Part shown: positions 45,601 to 54,580 of the stretch, in pieces
Position numbering within the stretch: the stretch's first letter is position 1
How the letters are laid out: each line of letters starts with the position of its first letter
From: Solirubrobacterales bacterium
GTDB taxonomy: Bacteria; Actinomycetota; Thermoleophilia; Solirubrobacterales; JACPNS01
Assembly: GCA_016185345.1 (NCBI GenBank)
Contig: JACPNS010000022.1
Coordinates: forward strand, 116,328 to 180,327
DNA length: 64,000 nt
Direction: 5' to 3'
Notes under the pieces: model-generated
The model's input: only the letters and a program-made list of their open reading frames with translations
Told to the model about the DNA's origin: nothing
The model's database searches: none
Program-made: the position numbers and the translations under genes

Positions 45601-46018
45601 TCGCATCTGCGGTCACCGGAGCGCTGACCATCTTCGCGAGCCGCTCCGCAGTATCGAGCGTTCGCATCGTGTCGTCGTCCGTGAAAGAGGCGTTGTGAGC
45701 CCACTCGTTCCGGGCCTCACGCAACTCTTGGGCGTATCCCACGCCAGTCCGACCGAGCGCGGCCGTGAACGGGTACCAACCCTTCTTCAGCCGAGCGGGG
45801 ATCTGCTCGGTGATCACCCGAAGCTGTAGCTGGGGATCGAGCGAGCTGTATGTCCGTTCCCCTGCGTGACCCTTCTCCATGTCAACTGCCTGGACAAGCT
45901 TCGGCCATGTGGAGTCGCCCACCAGAACTGTGCTCACGGCCCCGGCGATGAACTCATCGAGCGCTGGCGCCAGCAGCTCGAACATTTTGTTGATTCGGTC
46001 ACGATTTGACGTTGCCAT
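42689..46018 (-). CDS. HEPN-DUF499 ATPase
   Basis: A 1109-residue protein. The N-terminal ~130 residues form a Swt1-type HEPN domain (ELREARNEWAHNASF, motif R103-x4-H108). A P-loop follows, FGGGKTHSM (255-263), with Walker B ALILIDEWVAYAR near residue 370, and the long DUF499 body; near the C-terminus a Pro/Gly-rich linker (residues ~1000-1035) precedes a ~75-residue beta-rich end. DUF499 proteins co-occur with DUF1156 methylases and helicases in defence islands. Last gene of the four-gene operon, 3 bp after the DUF262 gene. Confidence 0.9.
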   Translation of the reverse strand: MATSNRDRINKMFELLAPALDEFIAGAVSTVLVGDSTWPKLVQAVDMEKGHAGERTYSSLDPQLQLRVITEQIPARLKKGWYPFTAALGRTGVGYAQELREARNEWAHNASFTDDDTMRTLDTAERLAKMVSAPVTADAIKEIRQSLRRLTSSKDDKKVLESAVVATGSEGLRPWREVLEPHDDVATGNFHAAEFAADLYKVSATDEADKDYADPVQFFSRTFLTGGLQDLIVRSVRRLTGDDNASPVVNLQTNFGGGKTHSMLALWHLASGTALGDYPQGLQELLGESEFSELGEVRRVALVGNHLSTSGVVKDDGTQVNTIWGELAWQLGGKEGFEIVAKSDSDRTPPGKALHDLLEKFSPALILIDEWVAYARTLVDRDDLAAGTFDDQFTFAQSLTEAVKGTSGVMLAISIPASESSDDSEVAVGNAEEVGGRNGLEALKRLQNVVRRVADQWRPASSDEAFHIVRQRLFKTADAAGLAAIEQTAREFVAYYTKHADEFPRETRGGSYEEKIIQTYPIHPELFERLYEDWSTLERFQRTRGVLRLMSTVIHALWRGNDQSPLIMPGSLPIADKDVNAEVTQYLQDNWKSVVDADVDGDNSEPAKIDKEKPLFGQRAVTRRLARTVFLGSAPTTGAAHKGLESSRVFLGTAMPGDNPGNFHSALTQLHDRGTYFYASGGRYWYDLQANISRRAKDMAERLQAADVYAEIASRLGGQSGEKGSFAFVHVCPEDASDIPDSDEARLVILHPKYTHKGKETSGAALDFARIAIEQRGTTPRRFRNMLVFLAPDRDRAGDLEAAVREYLSWEQILKDAAELDLTESQKIQADDRREKASKKVGLQLRDAYQWALIPHGQPIEIGVTRIDGQSDWLADRVSRKLGNEGELTVQHNAQLIRMRLNNEAAKLWEDGSISVGDLWRLYAEYPYMPRLRNREVLNDGLNSPQMLWEQDGFALADGFDSESERFVGLVLPDDGVQVQITDSTLIVRPEIALAQRAAELPGDGGPVAVPGPEGPGEPGGADGPGTVPSEPAVTRFTGSKKLTFGKMSGDINKVVEEVLNPLSEVDGVEFEITLEIEARSPNGFDEAKVRTVSENASTLKFNFKQFGE

Positions 46019-46021
46019 GAT

Positions 46022-47875
46022 TCAGGCCTGCTCCATCGCGACGCCCGCGAGGTCCGCTTCGTCGAATTGATCGGAGGTTTCCTCTTGTTCGCCCGCGTCA
46101 ATATCTCGCAGCACCTTCTTGCCCAACGCCTCTTCGATCAATGAGCAGAGCGCTTCGCGCCGAGCGATAAAGAACTCGTCGAAGTCGTCCGAGCGCAGCG
46201 CGGCGGGTGACACGAGATGACCGTTGAGAATGCGATCGACCTTCTCGTCGTCGATGCCCGCGCGATCCTTGATCCGCTCGATGTATTTCGATGGGGCCTC
46301 GCCGCCGATCGAACGATTGCTCGAAGCAGCCAGCGCGGTCTTGTTGATGATGCTCTCACGATGCTCGTCATCGATCTCGTGGTCGTTGCACCACTTCTGC
46401 GGAAAAATGTGATGGATATCAACAGCGAGGTCCGCGTACTGCACTCTGTCGAAGCCTTTGTCCTCGATCCAGTCGAGCGGGTTGCGGCCAAGCATGAGCG
46501 CGTAGATCCCCTTATATGCCGCGGCGTTGCGCGTGCGCAGGGAGTGAAGACGAGACTCGACGAAGTTTGCCTCCGTGACCGTCCAAGGGAGTGCCGCACC
46601 CTCCTCGCCGAGCACCCAACCCGGCACTTGCATGACGTCGCGCGCGAAGACTGTGTCAGCTGAACTGCCATAACGCTCGCCGAGGATGCCGCTCCAAAAC
46701 CACCTGATCAGGCGCTCACTGTTTGAATGTGGATTAGTGTCGGATCCCAAGATGACTTTTAGAGCGGCGAGCGGAACCAGATGGTTCGAGTACGGCAGGT
46801 CCCGGTTCAAGTAAATGTGCCGGTCGGCGAGGAAGGTGGCCGCCCAGACGAACGCGTCGCGCAGCAAGTCTCGCCACTCCAGGTACTCATCGAGCGTTAG
46901 CTTCAGTATGTCCTCATTCTTTGAGGTGACACCGGGCGCTTTTGTCGAGTCAGCTCCCGTCCAAGCGAGGTTTTTCTTTCGCGTTGCTAGCAGGAGCGAT
47001 GCCTTCAGGAACTCCGTCGCACGGACGCCGCGCAGGACGTCGTGTTCGGCGAAGAGGTTCTCGGTTTCCTCCCAGTCTTCGTTTAGGCGAAAGTCATCGC
47101 CGTGTGCCGCGAGGTAGTCGGCATCGCCGGCAAACGTCGCCGTGAGCAGTTCGAAGACGGTGAGCGTTAGACCGCCGGTGTTGACCTTTTCAAACACCGT
47201 GGTCACCGCCGACTTGCTCGTCTCCTCGTCGAGCTCGATCGCTGGGATCGCATAGCTCTGAACCGGCACGATCACTTCGGCGTGAAAGCGCGAGAACAAA
47301 TCGTTGTCGCCCATTTCGATCAACCACGGCGTGGCCTCTTGGGAAAAGATGTAGTTCGCTGGGAAGTACCGCTTCTCAAGTTGCTTCTCACGGGTCGAAA
47401 CGTCGAGAGCGACATCGCGCCCGAAGTTGGTGCGGATGATGCCTCCGGCAGGCACCGAAACAACAGCCTCGTCGAGCCGATCTTCACCTTCCAGCGCCAT
47501 GGGGATGTCTATGAAGTACTGGCGCTCGAGCAGCTTCCCGCGATCATCTTTTGTGGAGACGACTCCGTTGCCGGTGAGCGCCTGTGTGAGCGAGGTGAGG
47601 CGTTGCTGTCCATCGAGCAGCAGACGCCTAGGCTCGACGTCTGAACTCACCTGCGCGCCTTCTAGCGGACGAGGCTTGAAGCGCACGTTTTGGTTTCCGG
47701 CTTCCAAAAACATGACGGCTCCAAGCGGATGGCCCTTGAGGACCGTCACGAGCAGCGACCTGATTCGCTCGTCGTCCCACTTGTACTCGCGCTGGAAGTC
47801 CGGGAGCTGGATGTTTCCCGAGGTGGTCCACTCGAGATACTTCTTCAGCTCCGGCTGAGGCGTATCGAATCCCAT
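46022..47875 (-). CDS. DUF262 + DUF1524/HNH protein (GmrSD-like)
   Basis: A 617-residue protein with the DUF262 NTPase-like motif LLLDGQQRLTSL (D88-R92) and IQLPDFQREYKW at the N-terminus, and an HNH-type DUF1524 nuclease motif VDIHHIFPQKW near residue 485 with INKTALAASSNRSIGG after it. This is the domain order of single-chain GmrSD type IV enzymes, which cut modified DNA using NTP. In the middle of a methylase-helicase operon (11 bp after the methylase, 3 bp before DUF499), it may instead act as the nuclease of a composite system. Confidence 0.9.
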   Translation of the reverse strand: MGFDTPQPELKKYLEWTTSGNIQLPDFQREYKWDDERIRSLLVTVLKGHPLGAVMFLEAGNQNVRFKPRPLEGAQVSSDVEPRRLLLDGQQRLTSLTQALTGNGVVSTKDDRGKLLERQYFIDIPMALEGEDRLDEAVVSVPAGGIIRTNFGRDVALDVSTREKQLEKRYFPANYIFSQEATPWLIEMGDNDLFSRFHAEVIVPVQSYAIPAIELDEETSKSAVTTVFEKVNTGGLTLTVFELLTATFAGDADYLAAHGDDFRLNEDWEETENLFAEHDVLRGVRATEFLKASLLLATRKKNLAWTGADSTKAPGVTSKNEDILKLTLDEYLEWRDLLRDAFVWAATFLADRHIYLNRDLPYSNHLVPLAALKVILGSDTNPHSNSERLIRWFWSGILGERYGSSADTVFARDVMQVPGWVLGEEGAALPWTVTEANFVESRLHSLRTRNAAAYKGIYALMLGRNPLDWIEDKGFDRVQYADLAVDIHHIFPQKWCNDHEIDDEHRESIINKTALAASSNRSIGGEAPSKYIERIKDRAGIDDEKVDRILNGHLVSPAALRSDDFDEFFIARREALCSLIEEALGKKVLRDIDAGEQEETSDQFDEADLAGVAMEQA

Positions 47876-47886
47876 TCAGACTTCTC

Positions 47887-50673
47887 CTAGATCTCCAAGG
47901 CGGTTTGATTTCCAGTGCTCGTGACGGCTTCGTCGCGGGAAGCGTCAAGTATCTCCGGCCACGAGGTGGCGACCGTATTGAAAGAGATGGCGTCCTGGGT
48001 AAACCCATTTTCTTCAGCGATTGAGTAGAGGAGGTAGGCGAGCTCTTTTGCGAGATCGAGATTTACCGGCGCCTCTTCGCGCGCTCTGACTTCGGCGATG
48101 AATCGGCCGGCCGACCCGACACCATCGCGGTCGAGTCGAGCAATCAGATGGCTGAGCACCTCCCACTCGCTGACGCTGTCGTCTGTCAGCACGTCGTAGT
48201 CGAGCGGCAGGTTCGATGGCTTGGTCAGGGTCGTTTTTCCCGCCGCGCTATCGACGATCCCGCCACGTACCAGGGCGTCGACCGAGGTGTTGCGAGCTTG
48301 GGCGATGTTGTTCGCATCGCCGAAGGGGCCAGTGGAGTAGCCGTGTTGGCGGTACCAAGTTACGCAGAACCGCGTGGACGAGTCGAAGTCACCTTCTTGC
48401 TCGGAAAGCACTTGGTCGAGGATCTCGTTGATACGTGCAAGGGCTGAGCGAACGCTCATTTGCGAACCATCGTCCTCCACGACTTGGTCATATCGCGAGA
48501 AAACAGCCATCCCCGGGCCAATCGCTGATTGCGGCAGGTCGACCGGAGCGATTGCGCCGTGCTGAAGCTTTTTGAGCGCGGCGGGCAGCTCCGCATGAAG
48601 CGCTGCAATAAAACCGCGACGGTCGATCGTCGGAGCATTCGCCGGCCGAGGGCGAAGCGAGAGGATGATCGAGGAAGCAAGTGCGTTTGTCCCCAATGCG
48701 AGCGGCTTGTTCATCATCTCGGTTCGCATCGGCCAAGTCGACGTGATTTCCCATCGGGATCGGATCATCCCTTCGAGCAAGGTTTCCCAACCCGTTGAGG
48801 CGACGCCGTCCGACCCAGAATCGGACTGTTTGAAGGCGTAGTAGACCGTGATTGGATGGTTATCCAGAGCAGAGTCGCGGGCGTGGGCAAACACCGCACG
48901 AAAGCCGTCCTCAAAGAATTTTTTGGCCCCGGCCTTGCCACTATGCCGGTAAGGGTTGGCAACCAGCTCCTCCGCCTTCGGTACAAGCAGCGTGCTTAGG
49001 AGCTTTGGATGAATTTCGCGAAGCGACCTGCGCTGCCAGACGTAAAAAAAGTCCGACAGATCCGAATAGCCGATGTTGTCGTAATACGGTGGGTCAGTCG
49101 ACATCAAGTCATCGGGCCTGCTGATTGCGGCCGCGTCGGCTTGCACCACTTCGGCCGCCACACCTGCCGGGACGGCAGCGACAGCCTCGGCGACCCAGGA
49201 CACTTGCCCGAAGAAGTTGCCTGCTGAGGTTGAAACTGGATTCACTTCTGCGAAGTCCCACGCCATGGGAATTGCCTGGCGCGCGAAGACGTTGCGAATG
49301 GTCTCGCGAGTTGAGTGCCAGGTACAAATCGAACACCAATAGTCTGCGCACCGGCTCATTGCCAGCCCCAAATAAGTTGCAACCGCATCCGCGTAAGCCT
49401 CGGCGTTCGTGCCTCCTGCTTCCAGCCGGTCGCCAGCGGGGAGGCCGGCGGATTTGGCATCGGTGAGCACGCGTTCGCGAACTTCCACCACCAAGTCGCT
49501 AAATGTCGTGAGCGCGAGAAGCTGGCGGTTTGTGAAGAGGTCGGCCCACTTTGTCATTCCGTACGCTTGGACGCGAAAGCTAGGTGCCTTTTCCGGGATG
49601 CTGGCGTCCGGAATCGACTCCGGCCGGTCCGCCCTGGCCATCCCCTCCTGGAACGCGCTCGGTGACAAGTACGCGCGGCGGCGGTTGCCTTCGGCAACCA
49701 TGGCCATAAGGCTGTGGTCGATATCGCCGGCGCGGCCCCGTTCACGAACTAGCGAAAGCGGCACCGCAGAGCCGCAGGATACGCATCTAGCTCCTGCCCT
49801 CTCAACGGTCCCGTCGAGTGTCGGACCGTCCGGATCGTGAGCGATCTCGAACTCAACCCGCTTGCCGCTCGGATGTTCCTCATCTGAAACGATCACCGGC
49901 CGAACCCATGCCTCCTTGCCCTTTTTCTTCCCAAGCCACCAGGAACGCACGAGCGGCATCTCGATTCCGCAGGTTGGGTTCGGGCAAGTCACTGTCCGGG
50001 CCCAGATCCAGGCGACCACCGTGGCCTGCGATCCATCGTCGAGCGTCGCCCTGGGGTAATGCTCTCCAATTCGTGCAAAGGCTTCGTCGCGCATCCACTC
50101 GCCGTAGGCGCGAATGTCCGCAGCTATCCCTGCCGCGCCGTCCCAAGTACCCATCTGGCCTTCTTCCACTCCCGGGAATACCGGCGCGCGACCGGCAAAC
50201 TTCGGCGGGATTTCAACCAGTGCCTTGTTGATGAGCACTGCTACGGGGTTGAGATCCGACGCATGTACTTCAAGACCGAGTCGCTGCGCCTCAAGTGGGA
50301 TCGTCCCTCCGCCCGCGAATGGATCGAGAATCGGCGGTGGATTGCCACCGGTGGATTTGAGGATTTCCTGATGCGCCTCTTCGAGCAGCGCCTTATCACG
50401 GGTGTTCTCCCAGACCACGAGACGCTCAATTAAGTGGTGAAGCCGCTCGCGTTCGACGCGCTGGTCTTCCTCGGTTGGAAACTCTTCGGGGTTCGATGAT
50501 GGGTCATCGACCAGCTGGGCGAAAAGCACTGCGCGGGCTGCAGCCAGTGGTCGCCGAGCCCACCAAAGATGCAGCGTCGACGGGTGTCCGTGGCGAATCG
50601 ATTTCTCGCGAGCCGACTCGCGGTTGATTGCCTCCAGCGGAAGTGCGACTTCGATCAGTTTGCGCTTGATCAA
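47887..50673 (-). CDS. DUF1156 DNA adenine methyltransferase
   Basis: A 928-residue protein. The N-terminal DUF1156 block (IRHGHPSTLHLWWARRPLAA) precedes SAM motif I DPFAGGGT (117-124), and the catalytic motif DPPYYDNIGYSDLSDFFYVW lies near residue 526, giving an amino-methyltransferase of the DPPY class. An inserted zinc ribbon (CPNPTCG ... CVSCGS) lies between. The start overlaps the helicase stop by 4 bp (ATGA). It likely marks host DNA for the operon's nuclease/ATPase components. Confidence 0.92.
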   Translation of the reverse strand: MIKRKLIEVALPLEAINRESAREKSIRHGHPSTLHLWWARRPLAAARAVLFAQLVDDPSSNPEEFPTEEDQRVERERLHHLIERLVVWENTRDKALLEEAHQEILKSTGGNPPPILDPFAGGGTIPLEAQRLGLEVHASDLNPVAVLINKALVEIPPKFAGRAPVFPGVEEGQMGTWDGAAGIAADIRAYGEWMRDEAFARIGEHYPRATLDDGSQATVVAWIWARTVTCPNPTCGIEMPLVRSWWLGKKKGKEAWVRPVIVSDEEHPSGKRVEFEIAHDPDGPTLDGTVERAGARCVSCGSAVPLSLVRERGRAGDIDHSLMAMVAEGNRRRAYLSPSAFQEGMARADRPESIPDASIPEKAPSFRVQAYGMTKWADLFTNRQLLALTTFSDLVVEVRERVLTDAKSAGLPAGDRLEAGGTNAEAYADAVATYLGLAMSRCADYWCSICTWHSTRETIRNVFARQAIPMAWDFAEVNPVSTSAGNFFGQVSWVAEAVAAVPAGVAAEVVQADAAAISRPDDLMSTDPPYYDNIGYSDLSDFFYVWQRRSLREIHPKLLSTLLVPKAEELVANPYRHSGKAGAKKFFEDGFRAVFAHARDSALDNHPITVYYAFKQSDSGSDGVASTGWETLLEGMIRSRWEITSTWPMRTEMMNKPLALGTNALASSIILSLRPRPANAPTIDRRGFIAALHAELPAALKKLQHGAIAPVDLPQSAIGPGMAVFSRYDQVVEDDGSQMSVRSALARINEILDQVLSEQEGDFDSSTRFCVTWYRQHGYSTGPFGDANNIAQARNTSVDALVRGGIVDSAAGKTTLTKPSNLPLDYDVLTDDSVSEWEVLSHLIARLDRDGVGSAGRFIAEVRAREEAPVNLDLAKELAYLLYSIAEENGFTQDAISFNTVATSWPEILDASRDEAVTSTGNQTALEI

Positions 50674-53600
50674 AACGGCTCACGACCCGATTCCCATGTG
50701 GGCTCAAACTTGACACGAATACCGGCAGTCTCGAGCGCGCCTGCATCGAATCCTCGCGCGGGATCCTCGATGTAACGCACCTCGTCGTGATCTGCGCCGT
50801 CGTGACTCACTCGTACGAGGGCGAGTCTGTAATTGGGCTGAGTGTTTTGGGCCATACGTATCTCGGATTGAGTGATGTAGAAGTCGTCGGCCCCGGCAAT
50901 TCGCGCTTTCACTTCGATTCGAAGTGGCAGCCCCCCCGGGCGCTCGGAGAGAATGTCAAATCCCTCGTTGTTGAATGGTTGCTCCGCCGGAGTGCGGCCC
51001 AGCTCTCGCTCGAGTCGCAAGACAAAGTCCACTCCGCGGCGCTCGACCTCTTTGGTCTCCTTGGCGTGCATCGGGGCACTTGCAGGAAGTTGATCAAGCA
51101 CAAGATCGGCTGGCAGTACTACCGCCGCGCTCCCGATCCGAGGTGGCCGCGCGTGCATCTCAAGCTGCTGGTCGAGGCGTACCAAGCGCTTGTCAAGACG
51201 TCGCTCGAGATCGGCAACTTGGCGCATGATCGAGTCATGGCCTTCGCGGACCTTCTTGCCGCGTTGAGCCTTCTCACGGGCGTCGAGAGCCTTGAGGTTG
51301 AGCCGCTCGATCTCTTCGTCGAGTCGTTGGCGCACCTGATCGCGTTGCTTGATCAGCTCGGCCTCGCGGAACGCGCGCACTTCGGAGGCGAACTTGCCCA
51401 ACGAACTTCCGGTCACCCAGGACGAGGCGTGATCCTCGGCGTCCGCGATCCACGGAAAGCGCTCGATGACCCCGCTGGAGAACGCGTCCGGCGCGGCAAC
51501 ACAGTCGAGGTACGGTGCTGGCCCGGCTTCCTGCACCTCACCGTTTTCACCGACGTACACGTAGCTGAATCGCTCGGCGACGGTCTCTTCGGTGGCGTCC
51601 GCAACAGACTGCCTAACCCCAACGAGCAACTTGGGCTCATCGACGTTCGGCGAGACAAGCGTCGCGCCTCGATCCAGTGCATCTTGCAAGCGATCGATCG
51701 TCGTGTCGGTAACCACGTCGTGCAACGGGTGGCCGGGCGCAATAAGTGCGGCGGGCGCCCCGGGCGCGTCGTCGATGTGCTCAATCTCAAACGTCACTCG
51801 CTCGTACTTGCTTGCCACCGGTCCATGCGCGTTGTCGCGCAGCTCCTGCGGCACTCGCGAGATTTCGAAGCGACCTTCTTCCCGGCGAGGCATTCGCCCA
51901 CCGAGTCGCTCGAACGATTGCTTGAAAGCTGCCTCGATGAAGTGGGGCTGCAGCCGACGGGCCTTCGCCTCGTCCATCTGGCGGCGGAGGTCCTCCACGG
52001 TCGAAGCCTTCAGAGTCTCGGCAGCGAGCGCGCGCTCTTCGATCAGGTCCTTCAGGCCTTCCCCGACGCTCGCGTCGATCACCAGGTCCATTTGCGCCCG
52101 CACCTCGGGCTGCTCGCCGAAACGAATCGCCTCCAGAAGAAGATCGCGCAGAGGAGTGCCGCTGAACGCCTGACCCAAAACGTCGAATACGCCTTCTCCA
52201 AGCGCTTTACGCTGTTCTTCGAGCTTGTGCAGAAGGCGATCAAAGACCTGGCCCTCACGCGTGTTGATCGCGACGAGGTTCCACAGGCGGCAGACCTCCT
52301 TCTGGCCAATGCGGTGGATGCGACCGAAGCGCTGTTCGATGCGGTTCGGGTTCCACGGCATGTCGTAGTTGACCATGAGGTGAGCAACCTGCAAGTTGAG
52401 CCCTTCGCCGGCTGCATCGGTCGCTAGCAGGATCTGGCAGTCGGGGTTTTGCGTGAATTCCTCCGTGACCTGGCGACGGTCGTGCCTGCTCACCCCTCCA
52501 TGGATCGCTGTGACGCTTTCCGGCCTGCCGGTTAGTTGTCCGATGCGCTGACGTAGATACTCGAGCGTGTCCTTGTGCTCGGTGAAGATGATCAACTTGC
52601 GACGCTCGCTCTCGACGGAACTTGTGGCCAGTGCGTCACCTTCGAGAATTGTCTTCAGCTGCGTCCACTTGACATCGGTGACGTCGTTGCGGACTCGTCG
52701 CGCTGCTGCCACGAGGTCTTTGAGCTCTTCGATTTCGGCGTCGAGTTCATCGAGGGTTGCGGCGGCGGTGGCAGCATCCAGCGCCTCGTCTTCCATACCT
52801 TCGAGATCTTCAGCGCTGTAGTCATCGTCATCGAAATCCTCGAGATCGACATCGTCGAACTGATCGAGTCCGATCGCCTCTCGCGCTTCAAGCCTCTCGC
52901 GCCCTTCCTGAATCTCCTTGAAGGTCTTCTCAAGCCTGGCCTGCCTGCGCTCGAGCGAGCGCAAGATCGCCTCAGGGCTGGAAGCGAGCCGGCGCTGCAG
53001 AACAGTGAGCGCAAAACCCACGATGTTCTTTCGCTTACCCGTGAGCTTGTCCGCGCGGTTCATTCCCTCGCGGACATAGTCGGTGACCATCTCGTAGAGG
53101 TGTTGTTCATTGGGGCTCAGCTCGTAGTTGACGGTCTCGGCAATCCGCTTCGGGAAAAGCTGTTTGCCCTCGAAGGTGAGGAGCTTCTCCTTGACCATTC
53201 GGCGCATCACGCCGTCGAGCTGTGCGGGCGTGATGCTCTTCTTACTCCGTCCGCCGAAACGGTCGCGATCGACAAGTGACATGAAGAGACGGAAGCTGTC
53301 GTCCTTGCCGGCGTGGGGCGTGGCGGTCATAAACAGAAGGTGTCTAGTTATGCCGTCAAGCAGCTCGCCCAGCCGGTACCTCTTCGTAGTGTTCAGCTTG
53401 TTGCCGAAGTAGTTGGCCGACATGCGGTGAGCCTCGTCGACGACGATCAGGTCCCACCGCGATTCTCGGAGTTCGTCGAGCATCTCGTCATTGCGCGAGA
53501 GCTGATCCATTCGCGCGATGAGGTGCGGATTGCGGTCAAAGATCGACCCGCCGAACGGCGATGAGATCAGCTCTGGAGTGAGCAGATCAAACTCGAGGCC

Positions 53601-54122
53601 AAACTTCTCGTAGAGCTCCTCCTGCCACTGGTCGACAAGCCCACCCGGCGCAATTACGAGGCAGCGCTTGACGTCATCGCGAAGTATGAGTTCCTTGATG
53701 TAGAGACCGGCCATGATCGTCTTGCCCGCGCCCGGGTCGTCAGCGAGCAGAAAGCGCAGCGGGCGGCGCGGGAGCATCTCTTCGTAAACGGCCGTCAGCT
53801 GGTGGGGAAGCGGCTCAATGTTGGAGTTGGTGACCGCCAGCATCGGGTCCGAGTGACCGGCGAGCTTGATGCGTTGGGCTTCGGCTGCGAGCTTGAAGTC
53901 TTCGGGCTTTGCGTCGAAAGGCCGAGCGGACGCTTCCACGAGTTGGAGGCGCTGTTGGTCCTCTTCTTGAAGCACTCGCTGATCGAGCTTGCCGTCGTCG
54001 TCCTTGTACGTCAGCTCTATGGCCGTTTGGCCGTGCGCCATCACCGCCACGACCGCGACGGTTTTGCCCGGAATCACCCCCGTGATTCGCGTGCCTGGAG
54101 CTAGGTCTTCGAGAGTTGGCAT
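50670..54122 (-). CDS. SNF2-type helicase with DUF3883 domain
   Basis: A 1150-residue SNF2/Rad54-like SF2 translocase: ADDPGAGKTIMAG (K134), VVDEAHRM (DEAH 229-232), MTATPHAGKDD, and motif VI QRFGRIHRIGQ. A highly acidic insert (DQFDDVDLEDFDDDDYSAEDLEG) falls between the RecA lobes. The last ~100 residues are a DUF3883-type PD-(D/E)XK-like module (GFDILSERPGGLPLRIEVKAR). ATG at 54122 chosen; an upstream TTG two codons away is also in frame. First gene of the four-gene operon, preceded by an XRE gene on the same strand. Confidence 0.92.
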   Translation of the reverse strand: MPTLEDLAPGTRITGVIPGKTVAVVAVMAHGQTAIELTYKDDDGKLDQRVLQEEDQQRLQLVEASARPFDAKPEDFKLAAEAQRIKLAGHSDPMLAVTNSNIEPLPHQLTAVYEEMLPRRPLRFLLADDPGAGKTIMAGLYIKELILRDDVKRCLVIAPGGLVDQWQEELYEKFGLEFDLLTPELISSPFGGSIFDRNPHLIARMDQLSRNDEMLDELRESRWDLIVVDEAHRMSANYFGNKLNTTKRYRLGELLDGITRHLLFMTATPHAGKDDSFRLFMSLVDRDRFGGRSKKSITPAQLDGVMRRMVKEKLLTFEGKQLFPKRIAETVNYELSPNEQHLYEMVTDYVREGMNRADKLTGKRKNIVGFALTVLQRRLASSPEAILRSLERRQARLEKTFKEIQEGRERLEAREAIGLDQFDDVDLEDFDDDDYSAEDLEGMEDEALDAATAAATLDELDAEIEELKDLVAAARRVRNDVTDVKWTQLKTILEGDALATSSVESERRKLIIFTEHKDTLEYLRQRIGQLTGRPESVTAIHGGVSRHDRRQVTEEFTQNPDCQILLATDAAGEGLNLQVAHLMVNYDMPWNPNRIEQRFGRIHRIGQKEVCRLWNLVAINTREGQVFDRLLHKLEEQRKALGEGVFDVLGQAFSGTPLRDLLLEAIRFGEQPEVRAQMDLVIDASVGEGLKDLIEERALAAETLKASTVEDLRRQMDEAKARRLQPHFIEAAFKQSFERLGGRMPRREEGRFEISRVPQELRDNAHGPVASKYERVTFEIEHIDDAPGAPAALIAPGHPLHDVVTDTTIDRLQDALDRGATLVSPNVDEPKLLVGVRQSVADATEETVAERFSYVYVGENGEVQEAGPAPYLDCVAAPDAFSSGVIERFPWIADAEDHASSWVTGSSLGKFASEVRAFREAELIKQRDQVRQRLDEEIERLNLKALDAREKAQRGKKVREGHDSIMRQVADLERRLDKRLVRLDQQLEMHARPPRIGSAAVVLPADLVLDQLPASAPMHAKETKEVERRGVDFVLRLERELGRTPAEQPFNNEGFDILSERPGGLPLRIEVKARIAGADDFYITQSEIRMAQNTQPNYRLALVRVSHDGADHDEVRYIEDPARGFDAGALETAGIRVKFEPTWESGREPF

Positions 54123-54279
54123 GAACAATTGAGTAGCCGAGACTACCGGGGGGTTTCTGACGCCAGCATCAACCGCGGGTCAGACTACGGAGTCGGCAGC
54201 GAGACCGACGCCAAACGCCGTCGTCTCGGGCTCGACATAGCGCCACTCTTGTGCCGGCTCTGGTTCGCTCGAACTCGCT

Positions 54280-54513
54280 TCAGGGCAGTAGTTCCCGCGC
54301 AGGAGCCGAGAGCCCTGCGGCGAGCTTCAAGATGTTCTTGTACGAGATGTTTCGTTCGCCGCGCTCAACCTGACCTACGAATGTCCAATGAAGATCGGCG
54401 GAATCGGCCAGGGCCTCTTGGGTCAATTCCGCCTTCAAGCGGAGCGCTCGAACACGTTCGCCCAGCGCGACGAGATCGGGGTCCTTCTGGGGCTTGTCGA
54501 TGCGGGCGTTCAC
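54280..54513 (-). CDS. XRE-family regulator upstream of the helicase operon
   Basis: A 77-residue compact XRE protein: VALGERVRALRLKAELTQEA then LHWTFVGQVERGERNISYKN, nothing else. This size is typical of restriction-modification controller proteins. It precedes the helicase-methylase operon by 157 bp on the same strand and is divergent from the gene at 54581, with an inverted repeat in between, so it probably acts as a C-protein-like controller of the operon. Confidence 0.85.
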   Translation of the reverse strand: MNARIDKPQKDPDLVALGERVRALRLKAELTQEALADSADLHWTFVGQVERGERNISYKNILKLAAGLSAPARELLP

Positions 54514-54537
54514 GCGTGCGCATCAGACCACGGCAGA

Positions 54538-54568
54538 GACTATTCGTCTAGAGCGTCTGCGTATAGTC
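54538..54568. promoter_or_regulatory. Inverted repeat in divergent promoter of the XRE gene
   Basis: GACTAT (54538-54543) and ATAGTC (54563-54568) flank 19 bp between the XRE gene and the gene at 54581. Plausible controller-protein site. Confidence 0.35.
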
Positions 54569-54580
54569 CGCCTGGCTGCA

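Noticed and set aside
50787..52427. 546-codon open frame on the plus strand
   Set aside because: Antisense to the SNF2-DUF3883 helicase, whose motifs are unambiguous.
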